Source: Microbacteriaceae bacterium
Lineage (GTDB): Bacteria; Actinomycetota; Actinomycetes; Actinomycetales; Microbacteriaceae
Reading direction: 5' to 3'
DNA: 64,000 bases
NCBI GenBank assembly: GCA_025465095.1
Contig: JAODME010000033.1
Coordinates: 62,001 to 126,000 of the forward strand
In this document: positions 47,271-56,393 of the stretch, in pieces
Numbering within the stretch: the stretch's first letter is position 1
Layout: each line of letters begins with the position of its first letter
Position numbers and translations under genes: made by a program
Notes under the pieces: model-generated
Told to the model about the DNA's origin: nothing
Databases searched by the model: none
Seen by the model: the letters and a program-made list of their open reading frames with translations, nothing else

Positions 47271-49030
47271 GCGCCGACCTCGCTCTTGGTCGCGTCGTCG
47301 GCTTCCACGGTCCCCGAGAGGGTCGTCTCGTGACCGTCTCGAAGGGCAGCAGCCAGCGCCTCCCGCTTCCTCGCCTTCAGCCGGTGCATGACCTCGTTGG
47401 CTCCGCGGCCGAAGTAGTCGTGCAGCAGCGAGTACTCCTCGTAGAGCAGGTCGTAGGCGTCCGCGGAATGCGGATTCGGTGTGTAGACGGCGCGGTCGAG
47501 CTTGCCCATCACCTCACCGGCCGATCGCACGTCGGGGTAGGCGCCCGCTGCGACCGCTGCGTGGATCGCGGAGCCGAGAGCCGGGCCCTGATCACTCGCG
47601 ATCGTGGACACCGGCATTCTCAGAATGTCGCTGTAGGTCTGCATGAGGAACGGGTTCTTGATAAGGCCCCCGGCCGCGATGAACTCGGTGACCGGCACCC
47701 CGCTGGCACCGAATGTCTCGACGATCTTGCGTGTTCCGAACGCGGTCGCCTCGAGCAGCGCACGGTAGACCTCCTCTGCTCGGGTCGCGAGCGTCGCCCC
47801 GACCACGAGCCCGCTGAGTTCGTGGTCGACGAGCACCGAGCGGTTACCACTGTGCCAATCGAGGGCGAGCAGCCCGTGCCCACCGACCGGCTGCGAGGCA
47901 GCGAGATCGGTGAGGTACTGGTGGATGCTCTGGCCTGCGGACGCCGCCTCATCGTGGTATCGCGCCGGCACCTGATTTTTGACGTACCAGGCGAAGATGT
48001 CGCCGACACCAGACTGTCCGGCCTCGTAGCCGTAGAGTCCGGCGACGATTCCGCCGTCGACGACGCCGCACATCCCCGGAACCTCGGTGAGGACATCCGA
48101 ATTCATCACGTGACAGGTCGACGTGCCCATGATGGCGACCATCTGGCCGGGCTCGACAGCCTTCGCGGCGGGAGCACTCACGTGCGCGTCGACATTCCCG
48201 ACCGCGACGGCGATGCCCTCGGGCAGTCCCGTCCATTCGGCGGCCTGCGCGGTGAGGGTGCCCGCGGAGGCGCCGAGTTGCCCGATCTCGTGCGCGATTT
48301 TCTCGCGTGCGAAGCCGGCGAAGTTTGGGTTCAGCGCCGCTAGGAACTCCTCGCTCGGGTACGCGTCGTCCTGATAAATAGCCTTGTAACCGTTGGTGCA
48401 AGCGTTCTTCACGTACCGCCCGGTGAGCTGCCAGACGATCCAGTCCGCCGCCTCAACGAAGTGGTCCATCCGGTCGTACAGCTCACGGTCCTCCTCCAGA
48501 AGCTGCAGGCCCTTGGCGAACTCCCACTCGCTGGAGATGAATCCGCCGTAGCGAGGCAGCCAGCTCTCGGCGCGCTCGGCGGCCAGCATGTTGATGCGGT
48601 CGGCCTGCCCGCCGGCCGCGTGATGCTTCCACAGCTTCACGTAGGCGTGCGGGCGGTCGGCGTACTCGGGCAGCTCATTCAGCGGGGTGCCGTCGGCAAG
48701 CACCGGCAGCGGAGTGCTCGCGGTGAAGTCGGTACCGATGCCGACCACCTGGGAGGGATCGATGCCGGCGATCCGCACCGCCTCTGGCACGGCGGTTTTG
48801 AGCACGTCAACGTAATCGGACGGCACCTGCAGCGCCCATTCGGGCGGCAGGGAGGCGCCGGATGCGGCGAGCAGCGTGTCCATCACCGCGTGCGAGTAGT
48901 CGTGCGTCGCGGTTGCGATCTCCGCACCGTCCGAAACGCGCACGACGAGAGCGCGACCCGAAAGAGTTCCGTAGTCGACACCGATGACGAACCGGTCGTC
49001 CGGTGCAGTCTTGAATTGCGGGTCGGCCAC
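47267..49030 (-). CDS. araB: Ribulokinase
   Basis: A 587-residue FGGY kinase phosphorylating L-ribulose. It shows VIGVDYGTLSGRALVV, the GIGTDFTAST region, GNVDAHVSAPAA and IMGTSTCH, all characteristic of ribulokinases, with a C-terminal FGGY half. The GTG start at 49030 has GAAGGAG six bases upstream. It is the first gene of araB-araD-araA-lacI; its promoter carries a LacI-type operator immediately downstream of the -10. Confidence 0.96.
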   Translation of the reverse strand: MADPQFKTAPDDRFVIGVDYGTLSGRALVVRVSDGAEIATATHDYSHAVMDTLLAASGASLPPEWALQVPSDYVDVLKTAVPEAVRIAGIDPSQVVGIGTDFTASTPLPVLADGTPLNELPEYADRPHAYVKLWKHHAAGGQADRINMLAAERAESWLPRYGGFISSEWEFAKGLQLLEEDRELYDRMDHFVEAADWIVWQLTGRYVKNACTNGYKAIYQDDAYPSEEFLAALNPNFAGFAREKIAHEIGQLGASAGTLTAQAAEWTGLPEGIAVAVGNVDAHVSAPAAKAVEPGQMVAIMGTSTCHVMNSDVLTEVPGMCGVVDGGIVAGLYGYEAGQSGVGDIFAWYVKNQVPARYHDEAASAGQSIHQYLTDLAASQPVGGHGLLALDWHSGNRSVLVDHELSGLVVGATLATRAEEVYRALLEATAFGTRKIVETFGASGVPVTEFIAAGGLIKNPFLMQTYSDILRMPVSTIASDQGPALGSAIHAAVAAGAYPDVRSAGEVMGKLDRAVYTPNPHSADAYDLLYEEYSLLHDYFGRGANEVMHRLKARKREALAAALRDGHETTLSGTVEADDATKSEVGA

Positions 49031-49068
49031 GAGCGACTCCTTCGTCTGGTTGCGAGCGGGTGCACGAA

Positions 49069-49084
49069 ATGTGATCGCTCACAT
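49069..49084. promoter_or_regulatory. LacI-type operator upstream of araB
   Basis: ATGTGATCGCTCACAT, extended to a near-perfect 20-bp palindrome (49067-49086), lies 12 bases downstream of the candidate -10 and about 39 bases before the GTG start. It shares its arms with the sites at 43941 and 50323. Confidence 0.85.
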
Positions 49085-49096
49085 TTGCGTGTTCCT

Positions 49097-49127
49097 ATGT
49101 TACCTCGCCCCCTCTCGGCGCTGTCAA
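49097..49127 (-). promoter_or_regulatory. Candidate araB operon promoter
   Basis: On the minus strand TTGACA (49122-49127) and TAACAT (49097-49102) lie 19 bases apart, just upstream of the operator, the same layout as the chvE promoter. Confidence 0.7.
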
Positions 49128-49282
49128 GCACGGGTCCCGTCAAACAGGTCGGGGCACCGGGCGTGTTCTAGCGAGGAATGCCGGCGCGACGGCCGCATAT
49201 CGTGGCACCGCGCGCGCCGCGCCGCCACATCCTCTCCCAGCAAGAGCGTCACCCGGGTGAGGCCTCAGCGCACAGCTCCGCC

Positions 49283-50293
49283 TCAGCGAATGGGGCCGGC
49301 CGAATCACGCACGACGAGCTCCGGCAGGATCGAGTCGTGGTTGAGGTCGGTCTCGCCCTCGAGTTCACCCAAGAGCAGCGCGATAGAGCGCCGCCCGAGC
49401 TCGGCGAAATCCTGGCGCACAGTGGTCAGGGGCGGCCAGAAATGCCTCGCCTCGGGGATGTCGTCGAAGCCTACGACGCTGACGTCGCGCGGAACGTCGA
49501 GGCCGGCATCCCGAATCGCATGGAACACGCCGAGCGCCATCTGATCGTTCGCCGCGAACACGGCGGTGAAATCGCGGGAACCGAGCAGTTCGCGGCCGAC
49601 GTGGTAGCCGAACTCCGCCGTCCAGTCCCCAAGGATAGGCGGGTGGGTGGGCAGATCGGCGGCATTGATCTCCTGGAGGAATCCGCGCATCCGCGCCTCG
49701 GCCTCGATCCAGTCCTGCGGCCCGGAGATGTGCAGGATCTCTTGATGCCCGAGGTCGATGAGGTGACGGGTGGCGAGCCGTGCGCCGAGGATCTGGTCGA
49801 CGGAGAGGCTGCGCAGCGCATCCGTTCCCGTCGAATCGAGGGTGACGAGCGGAATCGTCAGCGCGAGTTCCTTGAAGGCGTCGAACACGCGCACTTGCGG
49901 CGCGATCACGACGAGACCCTCGATCGCCTGCGACATGAGGTGCTCGAGGCCGCCGGCGACGGACTCGTAGTCGCTCGCCGAGAGGCTGGTCGTCGTGATC
50001 AGATAACCGGCCTCGCGGGCGGCGTCCTCGATCGCTCGCAAGCTCGTGGTGGGTCCGTAATGGGCGGTCTGCGACAGGAGAACGCCGATGGTCCGCGACT
50101 TGCTCGTGACGAGCGCGCGCGCCGCCTGGTTGGGGCGATAGCCAACCTGATCGATGATCTCGAGTACGCGCTGCCTCGTGCTCGGCCTGATGCTCGCCGC
50201 GTTGTTGAGCACCCGCGAGACGGTCTGATATGACACACCGGCCAGGCGGGCGACGTCCCGGATGTTCGGCGCGCGGACCTTTGTCGGTTCCAT
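49283..50293 (-). CDS. LacI-family regulator (second paralogue)
   Basis: A 336-residue repressor with HTH IRDVARLAGVSYQTVSRVLN, hinge RPNQAARALVTSKSR and a sugar-sensing domain including VVGFDDIPEARHFWPPLTTV. It is a close paralogue of the LacI at 44024, sharing phrases such as ATRHLIDLGHQEILHISGP. The start is uncertain: ATG 50293 is preferred; ATG 50317 or TTG 50323 are possible but would run into the operator. It has its own operator, so it probably represses itself and araB. Confidence 0.9.
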   Translation of the reverse strand: MEPTKVRAPNIRDVARLAGVSYQTVSRVLNNAASIRPSTRQRVLEIIDQVGYRPNQAARALVTSKSRTIGVLLSQTAHYGPTTSLRAIEDAAREAGYLITTTSLSASDYESVAGGLEHLMSQAIEGLVVIAPQVRVFDAFKELALTIPLVTLDSTGTDALRSLSVDQILGARLATRHLIDLGHQEILHISGPQDWIEAEARMRGFLQEINAADLPTHPPILGDWTAEFGYHVGRELLGSRDFTAVFAANDQMALGVFHAIRDAGLDVPRDVSVVGFDDIPEARHFWPPLTTVRQDFAELGRRSIALLLGELEGETDLNHDSILPELVVRDSAGPIR

Positions 50294-50322
50294 GGCTCTC
50301 GTCGTACCCGGCTTCATCGGCA

Positions 50323-50338
50323 ATGTGTCCGTTCACAT
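50323..50338. promoter_or_regulatory. LacI-type operator at the second lacI gene
   Basis: ATGTGTCCGTTCACAT reads on the other strand as ATGTGAACGGACACAT, one base from the chvE operator. A -10-like CATAAT (50353-50358, minus strand) lies 14 bases upstream, so binding would block this gene's own transcription. Confidence 0.75.
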
Positions 50339-50435
50339 TCGCGAACAGACCCATTATGGGGCACAGCTTCGCACCGCTGCGGCGCAACTTGCGCCCAGCG
50401 CTCCTTCGAGCGTTGCGGCGAAGGCCGGCGAGCGG

Positions 50436-51578
50436 TCAGCGCTGGAGCGCCTGCAGCAAGTCTGCGACGAGGTCGTCGGCGCTCTCGATACCGACCGATA
50501 GGCGCACGATGTTGTCGGGCACCTCGAGGGCGGTGCCCCGCACCGACGCGTGCGTCATCTCCGACGGGTAGCCGATGAGCGACTCGACGCCGCCGAGCGA
50601 TTCGGCGAGCAGGAACACCTTCGTCGACTCGACCAGTCGGCGCGCGGCATCGGCGCCCCCCGCCATTGCCAGCGACAGCATTCCGCCGAAGCCGCGCATC
50701 TGACGAGCGGCGATGTCATGACCTGGGTGGTCGGGAAGCCCCGGATAGTAGACGCGGTCGATGGACGGATGCCCGACGAGCCGTTCCGCGATGGCCTGCG
50801 CATTCGCGGAATGCCGTTCGACCCGCACCGCTAGGGTCTTGATGCCGCGGACGGTGAGCCACGCGTCCATGGGACCGGATACCGCGCCCACCGCGAACTG
50901 GAGAAACCCGACCTTCTCGGCGATGTCCTGATCGTTGGTGACGACGGCGCCGCCGAGCACGTCGGAGTGGCCGCCGAGGTACTTCGTGGTCGAGTGCACC
51001 ACGACGTCGGCGCCGAGGGCGAGCGGGTTCTGCAGGTACGGCGACGCGAAGGTGTTGTCGACGACGACGATCGCGCCGGCCGCGTGTCCGATCTCGGCGA
51101 GCGCCGCGATGTCGCTGATCTTCATGAGCGGATTGCTCGGCGTCTCGATCCATAGCACCCTCGCGCCGGGAAGCAGGGACGCCCGCACGCCATCGAGGTC
51201 GCTGAGCTCCGTCGTCTCTAGCTCGATTCCCCAGGGCACGAACACCTGGTTGGCGAGACGGTGGGTGCCGCCGTAGACGTCATTGCCCATCACGATCCGG
51301 TCGCCCGGCCGCAGGATCGCTCGAAGCAGCGTGTCCTCGCCAGCGAGGCCCGACGCGAAGCTGAACGCGTGGCTCCCCCCCTCAAGGTCGGCGAGGAGCG
51401 TCTCGAGCGAGGTGCGCGTCGGGTTGGTGCCTCGCGCGTACTCGTAGCCGCCCCGAAGCCGGCCGACGCCGTCCTGCAGGAACGTCGACGTCTGGTAGAT
51501 CGGCGGGACGACGGCGCCGGTCGCGGCGTCCGGAGTCTGGCCGACATGAATCGCGCGCGTCGAGAAGTCGTGGCTCAT
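50436..51578 (-). CDS. metB: Cystathionine gamma-lyase or gamma-synthase (Cys/Met metabolism PLP enzyme)
   Basis: A 380-residue fold-type I PLP enzyme with YEYARGTNPTRTSLE near the N-terminus, the cofactor lysine in STTKYLGGHSDVLGG and the ETPSNPLMKI segment. The family includes gamma-synthases and gamma-lyases that sequence alone separates poorly. Its position 15 bases after a cystathionine beta-synthase gene favours a gamma-lyase, converting cystathionine to cysteine in reverse transsulfuration. The start is ATG 51578. Confidence 0.93.
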   Translation of the reverse strand: MSHDFSTRAIHVGQTPDAATGAVVPPIYQTSTFLQDGVGRLRGGYEYARGTNPTRTSLETLLADLEGGSHAFSFASGLAGEDTLLRAILRPGDRIVMGNDVYGGTHRLANQVFVPWGIELETTELSDLDGVRASLLPGARVLWIETPSNPLMKISDIAALAEIGHAAGAIVVVDNTFASPYLQNPLALGADVVVHSTTKYLGGHSDVLGGAVVTNDQDIAEKVGFLQFAVGAVSGPMDAWLTVRGIKTLAVRVERHSANAQAIAERLVGHPSIDRVYYPGLPDHPGHDIAARQMRGFGGMLSLAMAGGADAARRLVESTKVFLLAESLGGVESLIGYPSEMTHASVRGTALEVPDNIVRLSVGIESADDLVADLLQALQR

Positions 51579-51593
51579 GGTGTCCTCTGGGTG

Positions 51594-52958
51594 TCACTCG
51601 GATAGAAAGGCGAGCAGATCGTGCCGGGTGAGCACGGCGACGGGCTTGCCGTCCTCGGTAGCGAGCAGGGCATCCACCGAGGCGAACGCGGCCTTCGCTA
51701 CGGCGATGGGCTCGTGCAGGCCGATTAGTCCGAGCGATTCACCGACGATACCGCCGACCGCGTCCGTCACCTTCGCCTGACCGCTGAACACCTGCTCGAG
51801 CAGCGTGCGCTCCTCGACCGCACCGACGACCTCGCCCATCACTACGGGCGGCTCGACGGCGAGCACCGGCAGCTGCGACACGCCGTGCTCGGTCATCAGC
51901 CGGATGGCGTCGCGCACCGAGTCTGAGGGGTGCACATAGATCAGCTCCCGAGCCGTTCCGGTCTTGCCGCGAAGCACATCGGCGACGGTCGACTCGCCGG
52001 AGGCCCTGGTGAACCCGTGGGAACCCATCCACTTGTCATTGAAGACCTTGCCCAGATAGCCGCGTCCCCCGTCGGGCAGCAGCACCACGACAACGTCGTC
52101 CGGTCCGAGCTCTCTCGCAGCCTCGAGCGCCGCAGCGACCGCAAGTCCGCTCGATCCGCCGACGAGCAGTCCCTCTTCTCTCGCGAGACGGCGGGTGAGG
52201 TCGAATGACCTGGCGTCGGAGGCTGCGATGATTCGGTCGACGACGGCGGGGTCATACGCCGACGGCCAGAAGTCCTCGCCAACGCCCTCCACAAGGTAGG
52301 GGCGGCCGGTTCCCCCGGAGTACACGGACCCCTCCGGGTCGGCGCCGATGATTTGCACGGCGCCGCCCGAGACCTCCTTGAGGTACCTGCCGACTCCGCT
52401 GATGGTGCCGCCGGTGCCGACGCCGGCGACGAAGTGGGTGACCTTGCCGTCGGTGTCGCGCCAGATCTCCGGCCCTGTCGTCTCGTAGTGGCTGAGCGGA
52501 CCATTGAGGTTGGCGTACTGGTTCGGCTTGAAGGCGCCAGCAATCTCACGGGTGAGCCGGTCGGAGACGCTGTAGTACGACTCGGGACTGTCGGGCGCCA
52601 CCGCGGTGGGCGTCACAACGATCTCCGCGCCATAGGCGGTGAGAACGTTTCGCTTGTCCTCGCCGACCTTGTCCGGCAGCACGAAGACACACCGGTAGCC
52701 GCGCTGCTGCGCGACGAGCGCGAGGCCGATTCCCGTGTTGCCGGACGTGGGCTCGACGATAGTGCCGCCCGGCTTCAGAAGCCCCTCGCGTTCGGCTGCG
52801 TCGATGATGCGTGTCGCGATGCGGTCCTTCGATGACCCGCCAGGGTTCAGATACTCGACCTTGGCGAGCACTGTCGCGGCTATCCCAGCGGTGAGGCTGT
52901 TGAGCTTGACGAGCGGAGTGTTGCCGACGAGATCGAGAACGGAATTCGCGTACTTCAA
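51594..52958 (-). CDS. cbs: Cystathionine beta-synthase
   Basis: A 454-residue enzyme with a PLP domain and a C-terminal CBS-domain pair (about residues 330-454). The cofactor lysine is in NPGGSSKDRIA (K44); PTSGNTGIGLA, GTGGTISG and the SSGLAVAAA region follow. It condenses homocysteine with serine to cystathionine. There is no N-terminal haem domain. TTG 52958 follows AAGG at suitable spacing; no ATG lies nearby. It leads the cbs-metB operon and is divergent from the DUF3105 gene. Confidence 0.95.
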   Translation of the reverse strand: MKYANSVLDLVGNTPLVKLNSLTAGIAATVLAKVEYLNPGGSSKDRIATRIIDAAEREGLLKPGGTIVEPTSGNTGIGLALVAQQRGYRCVFVLPDKVGEDKRNVLTAYGAEIVVTPTAVAPDSPESYYSVSDRLTREIAGAFKPNQYANLNGPLSHYETTGPEIWRDTDGKVTHFVAGVGTGGTISGVGRYLKEVSGGAVQIIGADPEGSVYSGGTGRPYLVEGVGEDFWPSAYDPAVVDRIIAASDARSFDLTRRLAREEGLLVGGSSGLAVAAALEAARELGPDDVVVVLLPDGGRGYLGKVFNDKWMGSHGFTRASGESTVADVLRGKTGTARELIYVHPSDSVRDAIRLMTEHGVSQLPVLAVEPPVVMGEVVGAVEERTLLEQVFSGQAKVTDAVGGIVGESLGLIGLHEPIAVAKAAFASVDALLATEDGKPVAVLTRHDLLAFLSE

Positions 52959-53158
52959 TGGGGCAGCCCTTGTTCGCCGGGAATGGTGACAGGCTCGTGA
53001 CCTGCCCGAAGAGCCTACCAATCCACGCCAGACTGTTACGTAAGATGCGTAGCCCCGCACGCGGCGACACCGCGTCGCCTATCTCATTCACATATCCGAC
53101 CCAGATGAATGCGGCATCCTTATTGCTGACATGCCGCTCGATTGACAGGACCACTGCA

Positions 53159-53854
53159 TTGCCTCGCGATCCGAAATCACAGCCCATTCCACCGTCCGCA
53201 CGCAGAGATCTCACCGTCAAGCAGCAGCGGGACGCGCGCCGAGCCGAGAAGGTCGCCGCGCTGAAGAAGCAGCAGGCCTCGGAGAAGCGCAAGCGCACGA
53301 TCGGAATAGTGCTCGCCAGCGTTGCGGGCGCGGCAGTGCTCGGGCTCATCATCATGGCGGTGATCACGAGTGGTACCCCCCGCCAGGACCCCGAGGACAT
53401 CGAGATTGAGGGGCTCCAGACCTACAGCGACCTTTCCGTCGACCACGTCGAGGGGCCCGTCGTGTATGAGCAGTCTCCACCGGTGGGCGGCGACCACGCG
53501 CCACCGCCTCTCTGGCTCAACTGCGGCATCTACACGGAGCCGGTGCCGAACGAGAACGCCGTGCACTCGCTCGAACACGGCGCGGTCTGGGTCACCTATG
53601 ACGCGGAAGAGATCACGGGTGACGAGCTAGCGACATTGCAGGGCGCCGTACCGGACACCTACTCGATTGTGTCCCCCTACCCTGACCTTCAGGCACCCGT
53701 CGTGCTATCGGCCTGGGGTGCACAACTCGAACTGGACAGCGTGAACGACCCCCGCATCCAGCCGTTCGTCGACAAGTTCTGGCAGGGACCGACCACGCCT
53801 GAGCGGGGCGCCGCCTGCAACGGCGGGGTCGACGCCCCAGGAAAGGTCGCATGA
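53159..53854 (+). CDS. DUF3105-domain membrane-anchored protein
   Basis: A 231-residue protein with a charged cytoplasmic N-terminus rich in Lys/Arg/Gln (predicted coiled coil, residues 18-46). One membrane segment (about 47-70) and an outer domain with PPVGGDHAPPPLWLNCGIYT and ENAVHSLEHGAVWVTY follow, the DUF3105 signature of conserved His, Cys and Glu. Function unknown. I start at TTG 53159 with AGGA eight bases upstream; the frame is open from 52958. Its stop overlaps the DUF305 gene by four bases. Confidence 0.85.
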   Translation: MPRDPKSQPIPPSARRDLTVKQQRDARRAEKVAALKKQQASEKRKRTIGIVLASVAGAAVLGLIIMAVITSGTPRQDPEDIEIEGLQTYSDLSVDHVEGPVVYEQSPPVGGDHAPPPLWLNCGIYTEPVPNENAVHSLEHGAVWVTYDAEEITGDELATLQGAVPDTYSIVSPYPDLQAPVVLSAWGAQLELDSVNDPRIQPFVDKFWQGPTTPERGAACNGGVDAPGKVA

Positions 53855-54513
53855 CCGAAGCCGCTCAAGCTGGTCGATCACCGCGACCGCGGCTGGTTCT
53901 TGCCGCGGCTGTGTCATCCGTGCTGCTGCTGCTCGGCGGCGTCGCGATCGGACGCCTGACGTCGCCGCTCCCCCCGCAGACGCCCGTGACCACGAGCGCG
54001 GAGGCGGGGTTCGCGCGCGACATGCAGAAGCACCATCTCCAAGCGGTCGAGATGGCCATGATCGTCCGGGAATCGAGCGGAGATCCCGCGGTTCTGGGCC
54101 TCGCCTACGACATCGCGACGGCGCAGGGACAACAGGCTGGCCAGATGTTCGGGTGGCTGAGCGTGTGGGGACTTCCGCAGGCGGCGTCGGAACCGTCGAT
54201 GACGTGGATGACCCGGCCCCCGCTCGACGGCGCGGCTCACGGTCACGGGACCGCATCCCACATGCCGGGCGAGCCGATGCCCGGGTTCGCGACGAGTGAG
54301 CAGCTCGACGCTCTCGAGAACGCAACGGGGGCCGTTGCCGACAGTCTGTTCCTCGAGCTGATGATCGCCCACCACGAGGGCGGAGTCGAAATGGCGGAGG
54401 CTATTCTCGACAGGTCGACGAACGATGTTGTCGCCTCGCTCGCGCAGGGAACGATCGTCGTTCAAGATAGCGAGATCGATTACATGAACGAGTTGCTCGC
54501 CCGGACTGACTAG
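53851..54513 (+). CDS. DUF305 (ferritin-like) membrane-anchored protein
   Basis: A 220-residue protein with an N-terminal membrane segment (about residues 16-36) and a helical outer domain carrying two matching motifs, MQKHHLQAVEMA (H61, H62) and MIAHHEGGVEMAE (H174, H175), that define the DUF305 fold. A His- and Met-containing stretch lies between (HGHGTASHMPGEPMPG). Metal handling, perhaps copper, has been suggested for relatives. It is co-translated with DUF3105; its last four bases overlap the convergent ABC exporter stop. Confidence 0.88.
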   Translation: MTEAAQAGRSPRPRLVLAAAVSSVLLLLGGVAIGRLTSPLPPQTPVTTSAEAGFARDMQKHHLQAVEMAMIVRESSGDPAVLGLAYDIATAQGQQAGQMFGWLSVWGLPQAASEPSMTWMTRPPLDGAAHGHGTASHMPGEPMPGFATSEQLDALENATGAVADSLFLELMIAHHEGGVEMAEAILDRSTNDVVASLAQGTIVVQDSEIDYMNELLARTD

Positions 54514-56354
54514 CTCCGCGCCGACCGCACCTGCTCACGGTACAGCCCGGCGTACACGCCGCCGAGGGCCATCAATTGGTCGTGCGTGCCGCGCTCGACG
54601 ATGCGCCCGGCATCGACTACGAAGATGACATCGGCGGCAACGATGGTCGACAGCCGATGCGCGATCGCGATCGTCGTTCGTCCGCTGGCCGCGGCATCGA
54701 GGGCGCCCTGCACAACCCGTTCCGAGATTGAGTCGAGCGCGCTAGTCGCCTCGTCGAGGATGAGCACGGCGGGATCCTTGAGCAGCACCCGCGCGATCGC
54801 GATGCGTTGTTTCTCGCCACCGGACAGGCGGTATCCGCGCTCCCCCACCACGGTGTCGTAGCCGTCGGGAAACGAGACGATGGTGTCGTGGATGTTGGCT
54901 GCCGTTGCCGCGGCCCGGAGTTCGGCTGCCGTCGCATCCGGTTTCGCGTAGCGCAGGTTGTCGCCGATGGTCGCATGGAAGAGGTAGGTCTCCTGGCTCA
55001 CAATGCCGATGCGCGAGACGAGCGATTCCTGTGCCAGGTCGCGAACGTCGGTGCCCGCGAACGACACCCGGCCGCCGCTCACCGAATGAAATCGCGGTAT
55101 GAGATAGGAGATCGTGGTCTTTCCGGCGCCTGAAGGCCCGACGAACGCGGCGTACTGCCCGGGCTGGATCTCGAATGTCAGGCCCCTGAGGGTGGGCGGC
55201 GACTCGGGGCCCGAGTCGGGGTAGGCGAAGACGACGTCATCGAAGCTCACCCGCCCGAGGTTCGCCGTATCGACGGGGCGCGCCTCCGGGTGGTCGGTGA
55301 TTTCGGGCCGCAGGTCCAGGTACTCGAAGATGCGCGCGAATAATGCCGACGATGTCTGCAGGTCGAGAGCGACCCGCATGAGCCCGAGCAGCGGCCACAT
55401 GAGCCTTGCCTGCACCGTCGTGAACGCGACGATGGTTCCCGCCGTGATCGGCACATCGCCGAGAATCAGCCAGGCCGAGACGAGATAGACGATGGCTGGG
55501 ATGATCGCGAGAAAGATCTGCACCATCGCGAAGAACCACTGCCCGCTCATCTGCAGGTTGACCTGCAACTTCACCTGTTCGTCGTTTTCGTCGCTGTATC
55601 GCCGGGTTTCCGCGGCCTGTTGGTTGAAGCTCTTGGCGAGCAGTATGCCCGACACCGACAGTGCCTCCTGAGTGATGGCAGTCATGTCGCTGAGCGACTC
55701 CTGCGTCTTGGTGGCGATGCGCGCGCGCACCTGCCCGACCCTGCGCTGGGCGATCACCAGCACCGGCATCAGCACGACCGCGACGAGCGTCAACTGCCAC
55801 GACAGGATCAGCATGGAGATGAACGCCGCGACCACGGTGACCGAGTTGCCGAGCACGTTGGAGACGGTGTTGGTGAGCACGTTCGCGACGCCGCCGACGT
55901 CGTTCTGCAGGCGGGACTGGATGATGCCGGTCTTAGTCTTGGTGAAGAACGCGAGCTCCATGCGCTGCAGGTGGGCGAACAGTTGGATACGCAGGTTCCC
56001 CATGACCTTGTTCCCCACCGTCGCGGTGAACCAGGTCTGCCAGACGCCGAGGGCCGCGCTCGCGACATAGATCGCGATCATCAGCGTGACGATCTCGAGA
56101 AGAAGCGGAACGTTGGGACCGCCCGGCGCGAAGAGCCCCAGGTCGAACGCCTGTTTGGTGAGGAGGGGCGGCAGCACGGCAAGTCCCGCCCCGACGACGA
56201 CGAGCACGACGGTGACGACGAGCGCTCGGCGGTGCGGACGGAACAGGTGCGCGATCCTCGGGAGAAGATGCGCCACGCGCGGCGCGTTCGCGTTCTCCTC
56301 CCGCTGGGCGTCGGCGTCGCCACCGCTCACCCTGCCGCCGCGCATTCCACTCAC
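54510..56354 (-). CDS. ABC exporter, fused permease and ATPase
   Basis: A 614-residue half-transporter: six membrane helices (about residues 45-330) followed by an ATPase domain with GPSGAGKTT (Walker A), LSGGEKQRIAIARVLL (signature), VLILDEATSALD (Walker B) and AHRLS (H-loop). It belongs to the MsbA/lipid and drug exporter type and would act as a homodimer. Substrate unknown. The GTG start at 56354 has only a weak ribosome-binding site; the N-terminus before the first helix is a ~35-residue charged region. Confidence 0.92.
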   Translation of the reverse strand: MSGMRGGRVSGGDADAQREENANAPRVAHLLPRIAHLFRPHRRALVVTVVLVVVGAGLAVLPPLLTKQAFDLGLFAPGGPNVPLLLEIVTLMIAIYVASAALGVWQTWFTATVGNKVMGNLRIQLFAHLQRMELAFFTKTKTGIIQSRLQNDVGGVANVLTNTVSNVLGNSVTVVAAFISMLILSWQLTLVAVVLMPVLVIAQRRVGQVRARIATKTQESLSDMTAITQEALSVSGILLAKSFNQQAAETRRYSDENDEQVKLQVNLQMSGQWFFAMVQIFLAIIPAIVYLVSAWLILGDVPITAGTIVAFTTVQARLMWPLLGLMRVALDLQTSSALFARIFEYLDLRPEITDHPEARPVDTANLGRVSFDDVVFAYPDSGPESPPTLRGLTFEIQPGQYAAFVGPSGAGKTTISYLIPRFHSVSGGRVSFAGTDVRDLAQESLVSRIGIVSQETYLFHATIGDNLRYAKPDATAAELRAAATAANIHDTIVSFPDGYDTVVGERGYRLSGGEKQRIAIARVLLKDPAVLILDEATSALDSISERVVQGALDAAASGRTTIAIAHRLSTIVAADVIFVVDAGRIVERGTHDQLMALGGVYAGLYREQVRSARS

Positions 56355-56393
56355 AGATTCACTTTACGTGGCACCGGCGACTGCGCTACAGCG

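Noticed and set aside
52959-53158. Riboswitch or SAM-type leader before cbs
   Set aside because: I found no conserved SAM-riboswitch core or terminator structure in this 200-base gap.
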